A stretch of DNA of 64,000 nucleotides, from the NCBI RefSeq assembly GCF_020873915.1, contig NZ_JAHWGP010000002.1, forward strand, positions 124,001 through 188,000, written 5' to 3'. The DNA comes from Streptomyces sp. DH5 (GTDB lineage: Bacteria; Actinomycetota; Actinomycetes; Streptomycetales; Streptomycetaceae). Positions 56,043 to 64,000 of the stretch are shown in pieces. The notes below the pieces were generated by a model. The model was not told the DNA's origin. It did not search any database and saw nothing but the letters and a program-made list of their open reading frames with translations. Each line of letters begins with the position of its first letter. Within the stretch, counting starts at the first letter, position 1. A program made the translations under genes and the position numbers.

Positions 56043-58100
56043 ATGGACGCCGCGCTGGCCGCCGTGGTGCGCGAGAGCGGCGCGTTCGGCGCGCTGCTGT
56101 ACGTGCTGCCGCCGGGCGACGACGCGCTGTGGCTGGTCATGGTGGCGGGACTGCCGCAGGAGTTCGCCCTGCCGTGGCGGCGTGTCGCGCTGAGCGACCC
56201 CATCCCGGTGGCGGACGCCGTGCGCGAGCGGCACCTGGTGTGGATCGGCGGCCAGGAGGAGATGGCACGCCGCTATTCGCGTCCGGCCCTCGTTCTCCCG
56301 TACGACTTCGCGCTGGCCGCCGCTCCGGTCGTCTCGCGCTCCGGTGTCCTGGGCGGGCTGGTGCTGCTGTGGGGCGCAGACCGTGCCACCCCGCTGGGCC
56401 GGGACGAACGGGAGGCGGTCGAGTCGGGCTGTCGCCGCCTGGGTGACGTCCTCCAGGAGTCCCTCGACCGCGGCGACCCGCCGCGGCCGGGCGGAAGGCC
56501 GCGGACCCTGTCCCCCCAGAGCGGCCGCAGTGCCCCGCCCGACGAGGCGGCCGCGGCCACGGCCTTCGCCGACCGGCTTCCCGGAGGATCCTGCGCGCTG
56601 GACATGCACGGCCGCATCACCTTCCTCACCCCCGCCGCCGCCGACCTCCTCGGTGCCGCCCGGGAGGACCTGCTGGGCGCACTCCCGTGGGAGGCGCTGC
56701 CGTGGATGGACGTCCCCGAGGTGGAGGACCGCTACCGGGCCGCGCTGGTCAGCCGCCAACCGCAGGACTTCACCGTCCTGCGCCCGCCGGGGACGTGGCT
56801 GGCCTTCGAGCTGTACCCGGACCTCTCCGGCATCAGTGTCCGCATCACCGGCGCCGCGCCCCCCGGGGACACCCCCGCGTCACCGTCCGCCGCCGGGCCC
56901 AGTCGTGCCGCCATGCTCTACCACCTCATGCAACTGGCCGCCACGCTGACCGAGGCCGCCGGTGTGCAGGACGTGGTCGACCAGACCGCCGACCGGCTCC
57001 TGCCCGCTCTCGGCGCCCAGGGCCTGGTGCTGATGACGGCCGAGGAGGGCCGGTTGAAGATCCTCGGTCACCGGGGCTACCGCGCCGAACTCATCGACCG
57101 CTTCGACACCGTCCGTCTGAACGCGGACATTCCCGCCGTCAAGGTCCAGACCACCGGGGTGCCGGGCTTCTACTCCACGTTCGCCGAGATGCGGCGTGAG
57201 TTCCCGGCCCTGACGCACGAGGACGGCATGGCCGCCTGGGCCGTCCTGCCGCTGATCGCCTCCGGCCGTCCCAGGGGTGCCCTGCTCCTCTCCTACAGCC
57301 GGTCCCATCCCTTCCCGGCCGGTGAACGCGCCGTCCTCATCTCGATCGCCGGCCTGGTCGGGCAGGCACTGGACCGCGCCCGCCTCTACGACGCCAAGCA
57401 CAACCTCGCGCACCGTCTGCAGTCCGCCCTGCTGCCGCGCACGCTGCCCACCGTCGACCGCATGAAGGTCGCGGCACGCTACCTTCCGGCGGCCCGGGGC
57501 CTGGGCATCGGTGGCGACTTCTACGACCTCATCCGTCTCGACGAGCACACCGCCGGCGCCACCATCGGCGACGTGCAGGGCCACAACGTGGACGCGGCGG
57601 CCCTCATGGGGCAGGTCCGCACCGCCGTCCACGCCCACGCCACGGCGGGCTCGTCCCCCGACCAGGTCCTGGCCGGCACCAACCGCCTGCTCAACGACCT
57701 GGACCCGGGCCTGTTCACCAGTTGCCTCTACGTCCACCTCGACCTCGCCACCCGGCGCGGGTGCGTGGCCACCGCCGGCCATCCGCCGCCACTGCTGCGC
57801 CGGCCCGACGGGCACACCGAACTCCTGCGGGTCCCCCCGGGGCTCCTGCTCGGGATCGAGCCGGACTCCCGCTATCCGACGATGGAGGTGCCCCTGCCGC
57901 CCGGCGGTGTCCTGGTCCTCTACACCGACGGTCTCGTCGAAGCACCCGGGGTGGACATCGACGACGCCACCGCGGCCCTCGCCGGTCTCGTCGAGCGCGC
58001 GGACCCCACCGACCTCGACGCCATGGCCGACCTGCTCATCCGTCACGCGCCCAGCCCGGGGGACGACATCGCCCTGCTCCTCATCAGTCTCGACGCATGA
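56043..58100 (+). CDS. GAF-PAS-GAF-PP2C (SpoIIE/RsbU-type) protein phosphatase
   Basis: Encodes 685 residues. N-terminal GAF-like domain (about 1-140, 'GAFGALLYVLPPGDDALWLVMVAGLPQ'), a short PAS-like part (about 185-275, 'CALDMHGRITFLTPAAADLLGA'), a second GAF (about 300-450) and the PP2C/SpoIIE domain (about 465-685) with metal-binding Asp in 'GIGGDFYDLIRL', 'TIGDVQGHN' and 'SPGDDIALLLISL'. ATG at 56043 has GGGAGGG about 8 bases upstream. It lies 260 bases ahead of a SigB-family sigma factor gene, so it probably feeds a partner-switching cascade controlling it. No RsbW or RsbV homologue is in the window. Confidence 0.92.
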   Translation: MDAALAAVVRESGAFGALLYVLPPGDDALWLVMVAGLPQEFALPWRRVALSDPIPVADAVRERHLVWIGGQEEMARRYSRPALVLPYDFALAAAPVVSRSGVLGGLVLLWGADRATPLGRDEREAVESGCRRLGDVLQESLDRGDPPRPGGRPRTLSPQSGRSAPPDEAAAATAFADRLPGGSCALDMHGRITFLTPAAADLLGAAREDLLGALPWEALPWMDVPEVEDRYRAALVSRQPQDFTVLRPPGTWLAFELYPDLSGISVRITGAAPPGDTPASPSAAGPSRAAMLYHLMQLAATLTEAAGVQDVVDQTADRLLPALGAQGLVLMTAEEGRLKILGHRGYRAELIDRFDTVRLNADIPAVKVQTTGVPGFYSTFAEMRREFPALTHEDGMAAWAVLPLIASGRPRGALLLSYSRSHPFPAGERAVLISIAGLVGQALDRARLYDAKHNLAHRLQSALLPRTLPTVDRMKVAARYLPAARGLGIGGDFYDLIRLDEHTAGATIGDVQGHNVDAAALMGQVRTAVHAHATAGSSPDQVLAGTNRLLNDLDPGLFTSCLYVHLDLATRRGCVATAGHPPPLLRRPDGHTELLRVPPGLLLGIEPDSRYPTMEVPLPPGGVLVLYTDGLVEAPGVDIDDATAALAGLVERADPTDLDAMADLLIRHAPSPGDDIALLLISLDA

Positions 58101-58360
58101 CACGCGCCCCCCGGACCGGTTCCGGCGTGGACGGGCGACGCGACGGAGGACGTGTGTCCTCCGCGGGGCGCAACCGGCCGGAGCGGGACGTCACCCGCCG
58201 GACGGACGAAGTTCCCGCACGCGGCGCAGGCGGCGTTTCGGCGCGGGGCCGGGAGGTGAATCCGGGACCGACGTGGGCATCGGCGGCACGGCTCCCCGGT
58301 CACGGGGGGCCGCTCGTGCCCGCAGGCCGTTCCCAGCAGGCCCGACACCCCCAGAGGCCC

Positions 58361-59950
58361 ATGTCCACCACACCCGCCGCCGACGGCCTCCGGACGCGCG
58401 AGTCCTTTGGGCCCGAGCCGTCCCCGGAGCGGCTCGACGCACTGCTGCACGAGTTCTCGGCGCAGCCCCCCGGACCCCGGCGGGCCGCCCTGCGGGATCA
58501 CGTCATCCGTCTGATGCTGCCCATGGCGCGGCGGGTCACCCGCCGCTTCCAGCGCCACGGTGAGGAGTTCGACGACCTCGTACAGGTCGCCGCCCTGGGG
58601 CTGATCAAGGCCGTCGACGGCTACGACCCCTCGCGGGGCCACGCCTTCCTGGCGTACGCGCTGCCCAAGGTCACCGGTGAGGTGCGGCGGCACCTGCGCG
58701 ACCGCACGGCCGCCGTCCGGCTGCCGCGGCCCCTCCAGGACGCGAGCGGCCGGATCCTGCGGGCCGTCGAGGAACTGGAGCAGCGGCCCGGCGGCCGGTC
58801 CCCCACCGCGGAACAGATCGCCGAACACACCGGGCTGAGCCGGGACCGGGTGCTGTGCGCCCTGCGGGCGGTGCGCGAATGCCGTGCGCGTTCCCTCGAC
58901 GAGCCTGCCGGGAGCGACCGGCGGGACCCGCCGGTCCGGACGGTCGGCGCCGAGGACCCCGCGCTCGGCCGGGTCGTCGACTCCGTGACCCTGGCCGCCC
59001 TCGTGAGGCAACTGCCGGAGCGTGACCGCCGCGTGCTGTACCTGCGCTTCTACCGTGAGTGCAGCCAGCCGCAGATCGCGCGTGCCGTGGGTGTCTCGCA
59101 GATGCAGGTGTCGCGCATCCTGCGGCGCTGTCTCGACCGGCTCCGCGAGGGTCTGGAGGCGGGCGAGCCGTGCGTGGACGGCCGGGCCGGGGCACGGCCG
59201 CCGGCACCCCCGTCGCACGGTCACCGCACCGCCGCGGACGCGGCCCACCGCGGCACCGGCCGACCGGCGCGCCTCACGCTGCCCGGAGCCGCCCCGCCGC
59301 TCACCGCCGCAGCCCGCCCGCTGCCGCACGGTGGCGCACCCGGCCCGACGCCGCGACGGGCGCCGCTGTCCCCGCCCGGCCCTCGCACCACGGCGGCCGC
59401 GGCCCGCCCCGCGGGCACCCTCCGCGCGGCACACGCCGCCCCCCGTACCGCCCCACCGCTCACCAGCACGGCGCACCGGCACCCGCACGGTGACGAATCC
59501 GAGCCGACCCGGCAGCAGCCGCACACGCCGTGCGGTCCCCGTGGCGCGGTACGCCGCACACCCCCTGCGCCGCGCCGGACGGGCGCCGGTGGTCGGGTGG
59601 GCCGCACACCCCGTGCGCCGCGCCGTCAGGGCTGCGGTGGCGGGTACCGTCCGGTCCGGTGGTGTTCAGCGGGGCCGCGCGGCCGCGTAGCGCCGGGTCC
59701 GGGGAGGCGTACGGGGGCCGGGCCGGTGCCGGCGCGGTGCCCCCGCCGGACGGCGCGGCCGCCGCCCGTCCGTGCGCGCACCGGAGAGGCCCCCCCCCTT
59801 CCCCGCCCGCGTCCGTCCCGTCCGCCCCGGCCGGCACGGACGCCGGGTCCGCGAGCCGACGGAGGAGCGCACCGTGAGGCGTCACCTGCACCCGCTCCGG
59901 CACGCATGGCACTGGCTGGGCGCCCAGGGCCTGGTACGGCGAGGCCGTGA
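58361..59950 (+). CDS. SigB/SigF-family sigma factor with long low-complexity tail
   Basis: The first 270 residues are a complete stress/sporulation sigma factor: region 2 'EFDDLVQVAALGLIKAVDGYDPSRGHAFLAYALPKVTGEVRRHL', region 3 'SPTAEQIAEHTGLSRDRVLCAL', region 4 'LPERDRRVLYLRFYRECSQPQIARAVGVSQMQVSRIL'. Family members normally end here, at about 260-290 residues. This frame continues without a stop for another 255 Pro/Ala/Arg-rich residues to TGA at 59950, running 77 bases into the next gene. AGAGG precedes the ATG at 58361. The tail may be real, or the stop may have been lost by frameshift near 59180. Sigma function is certain; the tail is not. Confidence 0.85.
   Translation: MSTTPAADGLRTRESFGPEPSPERLDALLHEFSAQPPGPRRAALRDHVIRLMLPMARRVTRRFQRHGEEFDDLVQVAALGLIKAVDGYDPSRGHAFLAYALPKVTGEVRRHLRDRTAAVRLPRPLQDASGRILRAVEELEQRPGGRSPTAEQIAEHTGLSRDRVLCALRAVRECRARSLDEPAGSDRRDPPVRTVGAEDPALGRVVDSVTLAALVRQLPERDRRVLYLRFYRECSQPQIARAVGVSQMQVSRILRRCLDRLREGLEAGEPCVDGRAGARPPAPPSHGHRTAADAAHRGTGRPARLTLPGAAPPLTAAARPLPHGGAPGPTPRRAPLSPPGPRTTAAAARPAGTLRAAHAAPRTAPPLTSTAHRHPHGDESEPTRQQPHTPCGPRGAVRRTPPAPRRTGAGGRVGRTPRAPRRQGCGGGYRPVRWCSAGPRGRVAPGPGRRTGAGPVPARCPRRTARPPPVRARTGEAPPLPRPRPSRPPRPARTPGPRADGGAHREASPAPAPARMALAGRPGPGTARP
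59553..59625. repeat. Near-identical 25-bp direct repeats in the sigma-factor tail
   Basis: GCCGCACACCCC-C-TGCGCCG... at 59553-59577 recurs with one mismatch at 59601-59625, offset by 48 bases (a multiple of three). A shorter related copy starts at 59518. In the sigma frame they encode RRTPPAPRR and GRTPRAPRR. This suggests expansion by duplication. Confidence 0.8.
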
Positions 59951-60707
59951 CCTCGAACTGATGCACAGGGCGATGGGTTTCGCGACGCTGGCGCTGGTCA
60001 CGCTGGCACCCCTGCTGATCGTGATCGCCGCCGCCGATCCGCTCGGACGGGGCGGCTTCGCCGCCTGGCTGGCCGACGGCATGGGACTGTCCGGCCGGTC
60101 CGCGCAGGTCCTCGCGGAGATCATCAGCCCACCGCGCGAGGTGGTCGGCACCACCAGTCTGTGGGGTGTGCTGGCGCTCGCCGCGTTCGGCATCCCGTTC
60201 GGCGGGAGTGTCCAGATCGGCTACGAACGGACCTGGAGCGTGCCTCCCGGCCCGTGGCACCGGATCTGGCGTCAGGCGGTCTGGCTGTGCGTGCTGACCG
60301 CGTACCTGTACCAGGAGGTGCTGACCCGCGACGCCATGTACGGGCCCGAGCGGATCACCCTCTCGCTGGCGACCGGGGTGCTGTTCTTCTGGTGGGGGCA
60401 GCGCTTCCTGCTGGGCGGACAGGTCCGCTGGCGGCATCTGCTGCCGGGCGCGCTCGCCACCATGACGGGCCTGATCGGCCTGCGGGCCTTCTCCTACTTC
60501 GTCTTCACCCCGCTGATCGTCGAGAACGCGATCAGCTACGGCACCGTCGGCGTCGTCCTCATCGTCGAGTCCTGGCTCATCGGCGTGGGCTTCGTCATCT
60601 TCGGCGGGGCCATGTTCGGCCGCTGGCTCCTCGATCACCACGGACACCGGTTCACCGAGGACCTGCCCCCGCGGACCGGCACGAAGCCCCCCGGCCGGGG
60701 CGGCTGA
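59874..60707 (+). CDS. YihY/BrkB-like inner-membrane protein
   Basis: Encodes 277 residues with about six membrane helices ('MGFATLALVTLAPLLIVIAAA', 'LWGVLALAAFGIPFGGSVQIGYERTWSV', 'GALATMTGLIGLRAFSYFVF', 'VGVVLIVESWLIGVGFVIFGGAMFG'). 'LHPLRHAWHWLGAQGLVRRGRDLELMHRAMGFATLALVTL' resembles the start of the YihY (formerly ribonuclease BN) family, whose role in the membrane is unclear. GTG at 59874 has GGAGGAG about 6 bases upstream, a strong site that supports translation despite the overlapping sigma frame. Confidence 0.85.
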   Translation: MRRHLHPLRHAWHWLGAQGLVRRGRDLELMHRAMGFATLALVTLAPLLIVIAAADPLGRGGFAAWLADGMGLSGRSAQVLAEIISPPREVVGTTSLWGVLALAAFGIPFGGSVQIGYERTWSVPPGPWHRIWRQAVWLCVLTAYLYQEVLTRDAMYGPERITLSLATGVLFFWWGQRFLLGGQVRWRHLLPGALATMTGLIGLRAFSYFVFTPLIVENAISYGTVGVVLIVESWLIGVGFVIFGGAMFGRWLLDHHGHRFTEDLPPRTGTKPPGRGG

Positions 60708-60741
60708 CGGGCGCGGCTCCGCTCCCGTCCGTCGCCGGGGG

Positions 60742-61884
60742 TCAGGCGAGGCGCGTGCCGGCGAGGGCCGTCACCAGGGCCAGCGCGTCCCCGTGGAAGA
60801 GCTCCCGCCCGCAGGCGATCCGGCGCTCCCGGTGGACGCCGTCCGCCGACAGCCTCCGCAGGGCGCGCAGCAGCGCGGCGCTGTCGCCGGCGGTTTCGGA
60901 GAGGCCGAGCGCCGCCATCCGGCGTACGCCCTCCGCGCCGTGACCGGGCAACGGGCGGTAACCCACCACGGGGGTCCCGCAGGCCAGTGCCTGGACGGCG
61001 GTCTGTCCCGCGGCGTTGTCGACCAGGACCCGGGCCGCCCGCAGCAGACCGGGCATGTCGGTGACCCAGCCCGGTACGAACGCGCCCGGCAGCCCGGCCA
61101 GGCGGGCCCGAAGGCGATCGTTGCGGCCGCACAGCACGACCGGGAGGAAACCGCCGTCGACGAGCAGTGCGGCGGTGCCGTCCAGTTCCGAGGCCGCCCC
61201 CCACGCCCCGGCGGACAGCACGACGGGCGGGCGCCCGGGGGCGTGTTCCTCGAAGCGCCGCCGCCATCGTGCGGCTCCGTCGGCCGGGGCGAAGAAGGCG
61301 GGCGCCACCACCGGTCCGGTCGACTCCACGGGCACCGGGATGCTGCGGCGCACGTCCCGCGCGGCGTCGTCGGTGAGGCAGAGGTACAGGTCGTTGCCGG
61401 AGTGGAGCCACTGCCGGTGGACGGCGAAGTCGGTCATGAAGACGGCGCTCGGCGACCGCAGCAGCCCCCGGTCCCTCAGGTGACCGGTCAGCTGGGCGGC
61501 CAGGTGGAAGACCGGGACCACCACGTCGGCGCCCGTGCGTTCCGCGAGCCCCGTCAGCCGGCGGCCCGCCAGCCGTGCGAGCGGGAGACCGCTGGGGCGG
61601 TGCCGCGGGCCGGGTCGCAGCAGTGCGCGGTAGAGGCCCGCGTACACCCGGGGGAAGTGCCGTACCGACGACTGGTAGAAGAGGCGCAGTCCGCTGCCCA
61701 GGCCGTGCGGGAGCAGCCGCAGCAGGTCCACGGTCTGCGCGTCGTGGCCCTGCGCCCTGGCACGGCGGGCCAGTTCGCCGGCCACCGTGTCGTGACCGGC
61801 TCCCATGCTCGCGCTGACGATCAGCAGCCGCAGCCTGCCGTCCGCCGGCGCGTACCGGCGGGGTACCGGGGGCGGTGAGTGCAC
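60742..61884 (-). CDS. MGDG-synthase-type glycosyltransferase (GT28)
   Basis: About 380 residues. The N-terminal block 'LLIVSASMGAGHDTVAGELARRARAQGHDAQTVDLL' is the MGDG synthase/UgtP acceptor-side signature, and the C-terminal half has the GT-B donor site 'VDNAAGQTAVQALACGTPVVGYRPLPGHGAEGVRRMAALGL'. Such enzymes move a sugar from a UDP donor to diacylglycerol or a related lipid at the inner face of the membrane. GTG at 61884 has GGAGA about 10 bases upstream. Convergent with the YihY-like gene and divergent from the SDR, it likely makes a glycolipid as part of an envelope stress response. Confidence 0.88.
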   Translation of the reverse strand: MHSPPPVPRRYAPADGRLRLLIVSASMGAGHDTVAGELARRARAQGHDAQTVDLLRLLPHGLGSGLRLFYQSSVRHFPRVYAGLYRALLRPGPRHRPSGLPLARLAGRRLTGLAERTGADVVVPVFHLAAQLTGHLRDRGLLRSPSAVFMTDFAVHRQWLHSGNDLYLCLTDDAARDVRRSIPVPVESTGPVVAPAFFAPADGAARWRRRFEEHAPGRPPVVLSAGAWGAASELDGTAALLVDGGFLPVVLCGRNDRLRARLAGLPGAFVPGWVTDMPGLLRAARVLVDNAAGQTAVQALACGTPVVGYRPLPGHGAEGVRRMAALGLSETAGDSAALLRALRRLSADGVHRERRIACGRELFHGDALALVTALAGTRLA

Positions 61885-62045
61885 GGGATGCCGGGTCTCC
61901 CTGCGCCGGGCCGGTGAAACAGCGGCGGGCCGTGTTTCGCTCCGGCGGCCCCGGGGGACTCCCGAGCGTCCCTCCCCGCCGAACACCGGGAGCGGCCGCG
62001 GACGCGGTCCCCCGGGCGTTCACCCCCGCAGCCGAGGTGCAGCCC

Positions 62046-62885
62046 ATGTCTCACTCCTCCCGTGCCGGCGACGTGTCGTTCCCGCGGACGCCCGTCGCAC
62101 CGGCCGACACGGTGCCGGAGGCCCCGGCCGACGGCACCGGGCGCACCCGTGCCGCCCTGGTGACCGGCGCCTCCTCGGGCATCGGCGCCGCCGTGGCCCG
62201 GCGGTTGTCCGCCGAAGGGTGGCGTCTGGTCCTCAGCGGGCGGGACGCCGGACGCCTGGGCCGGGTCGCGGAGCGGGCCCCGGCGGACGTCTTCCCGGCG
62301 GATCTGACCCGGCCCGGTGCCGAGCGGCGGCTGACCCGGTACACCCTCCAGCACACCGGCCGCCTGGACCTGCTGGTGGCCGGTGCCGGCGTGGGCTGGG
62401 CCGGGGACTTCGCGACGATGCCCCCGCGGGCCCTCGAGGAGGTCGTCGAGGTCGACCTCCTGGCGACGTTGCGGCTGGTCCGGCAAGTGGTGCCGCACAT
62501 GGTGGCGGCCGGTTCCGGGCGCGTGGTGCTGGTCGGGTCCCTGGCGGGGACGGTGGCCGTCCGGGGCGAGGCGGTGCACTCGGCGGCCAAGGCGGGGCTG
62601 GGCGCCTTCGCGGACGCGCTGCGCTACGAGCTGCGCGGGAGCGGCGTCGCGGTCAGCCTCGTGGTGCCGGGGGTGGTGGACACGCCGTTCTTCGACCGGC
62701 GGGGCGTCCCCTACCGGCGTGGGTGGCCGAGGCCCGTCCCGCCGGAGCGGGTCGCCGCGGCGGTGTGGAGCGCCGTCCGCCGGGGGCGGGACGAGGTCTA
62801 CGTCCCCGGCTGGCTGTGTCTGCCCGCCCGGGTGCGGGGCGCGGCACCGGGTCTGTACCGGCGGCTCGCCGCCGTGTTCGGCTGA
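62046..62885 (+). CDS. Atypical short-chain dehydrogenase lacking the catalytic Tyr
   Basis: Encodes 279 residues. Cofactor loop 'LVTGASSGIGAAVARRLSAEG' with 'LSGRDAGRL' (Arg suggests NADP). The active-site helix reads 'GEAVHSAAKAGLGAF': the Tyr of YxxxK is His at about residue 178 while Lys 182 is kept. 'NNAG' is replaced by 'VAGAGVGWAG'. The C-terminal half ('VVPGVVDTPFFDRRG', 'VYVPGWLCLPARVRGAAPGLYRRL') is like membrane-associated SDRs. GAGG before the ATG. It may be a non-catalytic nucleotide-binding protein or use His instead of Tyr. Confidence 0.88.
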   Translation: MSHSSRAGDVSFPRTPVAPADTVPEAPADGTGRTRAALVTGASSGIGAAVARRLSAEGWRLVLSGRDAGRLGRVAERAPADVFPADLTRPGAERRLTRYTLQHTGRLDLLVAGAGVGWAGDFATMPPRALEEVVEVDLLATLRLVRQVVPHMVAAGSGRVVLVGSLAGTVAVRGEAVHSAAKAGLGAFADALRYELRGSGVAVSLVVPGVVDTPFFDRRGVPYRRGWPRPVPPERVAAAVWSAVRRGRDEVYVPGWLCLPARVRGAAPGLYRRLAAVFG

Positions 62886-62898
62886 ACGGCGGGGTGGC

Positions 62899-63777
62899 GT
62901 GCTGGTCGTCGTGCTGGCCCTGCTGGCGGCGTTGTCCAACGCCGCGGCCTCGGTGCTGCAGCGGCGGGCCGCGGCGGACGAACCGGAGGGCGGCCCGGGC
63001 GTGCGTCAGGCCGTCCGCTGGCTCGGGCAGGTGCTGCGCAGGCCGTACTGGGTGGCGGGGGCCGGGATGCTCGCGCTGTCCACCGTGCTCCAGGCGGCCG
63101 CGCTGAGCGTGGGAAGTCTGGCCCTGGTCCAGCCGCTCATGGCGGCCGAACTGCTGTTCACCCTGGTCGTCGGGAGCATGGTCTTCCACCGTCGTCCGGA
63201 CCGCCGGACCTGGCTGGCGTTCGCCGCGCTGGCCGCGGGGCTGGCGGCGTTCCTGACCTCGGCCGCCCCGACCGCCGGCCGGGACACCGCCTCGGCGGAG
63301 CAGTGGCTGGTGGCCTCGGGAGCGGTCCTGGGCGGTGTGGTGGTGCTGGTGCTGACGGCCCGCACGGTGCGGGGCGCGCCGCGTGCGGCGTTGCTGGGGC
63401 TGGCGTCCGCCGTGTCGTTCTCCCTGACGGCGGCGCTGCTCAAGGAGGTGACCGGCAGGCTTCCCGACGGCCCGGCGGCGGTTCTGGGGACGTGGCCCGT
63501 CTACGCCACGGTCGCCGCCGGAGGTGTCGCCTTCCTGCTGCTGCAGAGCGCCTTCCGGGCCGGCACGCTGGCCGCGTCCCAGCCGGCCCTGACCCTCGGG
63601 GACGCGCTGACGAGCGTCGCGCTGGGGTGGGGGCTGTTCGGGGAGCAGATCACGCTCGGGGTGCGGACGGTGCCGGCCGTGGTGGGCGTGGTGCTCATGG
63701 GGGCGGGCACGGCCGGGCTGGCCCGTGCCCCGTCGGTCGCCGGAGACTGGGACACGGCGGCACGGCGGGTGCCGTGA
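62899..63777 (+). CDS. DMT-superfamily membrane protein
   Basis: About 292 residues with nine or ten membrane helices, e.g. 'VLALLAALSNAAASVLQRRAAAD', 'WLAFAALAAGLAAFLTSAA', 'WLVASGAVLGGVVVLVLT', 'TVPAVVGVVLMGAGTAGLA'. The two-fold repeat ('LVQPLMAAELLFTLVVGSMVFHRRP' and 'ASQPALTLGDALTSVALGWGLFGEQI') is that of DMT/EamA-like or NIPA-type transporters. GTG at 62899 follows the SDR stop by 13 bases, so they are cotranscribed. The substrate is unknown. Confidence 0.85.
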   Translation: MLVVVLALLAALSNAAASVLQRRAAADEPEGGPGVRQAVRWLGQVLRRPYWVAGAGMLALSTVLQAAALSVGSLALVQPLMAAELLFTLVVGSMVFHRRPDRRTWLAFAALAAGLAAFLTSAAPTAGRDTASAEQWLVASGAVLGGVVVLVLTARTVRGAPRAALLGLASAVSFSLTAALLKEVTGRLPDGPAAVLGTWPVYATVAAGGVAFLLLQSAFRAGTLAASQPALTLGDALTSVALGWGLFGEQITLGVRTVPAVVGVVLMGAGTAGLARAPSVAGDWDTAARRVP

Positions 63778-63803
63778 ACCTCCGGGACCGGAAAGGAGTC
63801 GGG

Positions 63804-64000
63804 ATGCCGATGGTCACGTCCTCCCGGCGTACGGCCGCCGTACTGGCTCCCGTCGCCGTCGCCGCGGCGCACATCGCGCCCGCCGCTACCTGGCTGCCGG
63901 TGGTGCGCCGCCGTTTCCCGCGCCTGGCGGGGGTCGGAGACCCGTCCCATGTGGCCCTGACCTTCGACGACGGTCCCGACCCCGAGTCCACCCCCCGGTT
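63804..64000 (+). CDS. Polysaccharide deacetylase (NodB domain), N-terminus only
   Basis: The first 65 codons lie in the window. After an N-terminal hydrophobic segment ('RRTAAVLAPVAVAAAHIAPAATWLPVV', a signal or anchor) the NodB motif starts 'VALTFDDGPDPESTP', with the first metal-binding Asp residues. Family members remove acetyl groups from peptidoglycan or other surface sugars. AGGAG lies 6 bases before ATG 63804; it follows the DMT gene by 26 bases and completes an SDR-DMT-deacetylase operon. Truncated by the window edge. Confidence 0.88.
   Translation, partial: MPMVTSSRRTAAVLAPVAVAAAHIAPAATWLPVVRRRFPRLAGVGDPSHVALTFDDGPDPESTPR

Overview
The window is very high in G+C (roughly 73% by eye), its genes strongly prefer G or C at third codon positions, and GTG starts and GGAGG-type ribosome sites are common. 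Together with a complete spore-pigment (whiE-type) polyketide cluster, SpoIIE-type phosphatases, a SigB-family sigma factor and an N-terminally extended GAPDH, this points to a Streptomyces chromosome, probably outside the most conserved core. I see no rRNA or tRNA genes, no CRISPR array, no insertion sequence and no prophage.

Layout. 1-5.7 kb: start of a PPOX-fold protein, a tandem universal stress protein, a decayed terB remnant, a BlaI/M56-peptidase pair divergent from a TatA-like gene across a BlaI-type operator, and a PTS-type dihydroxyacetone kinase operon (dhaKLM). 5.7-9.3 kb: a secreted GH75 chitosanase divergent from a fibronectin-III lipoprotein with a DasR-like site between them, a small membrane-anchored protein and a PadR regulator. 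9.3-21.2 kb: an OYE/FadH-type reductase behind a 26-bp perfect palindrome, a PAS/GAF/PP2C phosphatase, a PrmC-related methyltransferase, a Mo-oxidoreductase plus flavin reductase pair, a CE7 esterase, a SAM methyltransferase and a D-Ala-D-Ala carboxypeptidase. 21.2-25.2 kb: a FadR-type regulator, asparaginase and glutaminase on one strand, then a tightly overlapped crcB-DUF190-crcB fluoride-export operon.

25.6-33.8 kb is a galactan-utilisation locus: secreted GH53 galactanase and GH42 beta-galactosidase on the minus strand, divergent from a sugar-binding lipoprotein, two permeases and a LacI repressor, with LacI-type operators in the shared promoter region. There is no dedicated ATPase, as is usual for Streptomyces sugar importers that share MsiK. 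33.8-37.5 kb carries a MarR regulator, an SseB-domain protein, GAPDH and a repeat-helical protein.

37.5-46.0 kb is the spore-pigment cluster. A divergent FAD hydroxylase carries a collagen-like Gly-Pro linker built on 24-bp DNA repeats. Then come a SchA/CurD protein, a cupin, KS-alpha, chain-length factor, ACP and two cyclases, closed by a 25-bp-stem terminator facing an O-methyltransferase.

46-54.2 kb holds a secreted beta-helix protein, a secreted tripeptidyl-aminopeptidase-type hydrolase, and two TetR-linked oxidation modules: a Baeyer-Villiger monooxygenase divergent from an SMP-30-type lipoprotein across a perfect inverted repeat, and an SDR divergent from its own TetR. 54.2-64 kb looks like an envelope/stress island: a metallo-beta-lactamase-fold protein, a GAF/PP2C phosphatase, a SigB-family sigma factor with an unusual 250-residue low-complexity tail, a YihY/BrkB-like membrane protein, an MGDG-synthase-type glycosyltransferase, an SDR lacking the catalytic Tyr, a DMT-type membrane protein and the start of a polysaccharide deacetylase.

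The chemistry of each locus is largely known. The less ordinary items are the sigma-factor tail, the collagen-like pigment hydroxylase, the Baeyer-Villiger/SMP-30 pair with its operator, the palindrome in front of fadH-padR, the atypical SDR and the terB relic.
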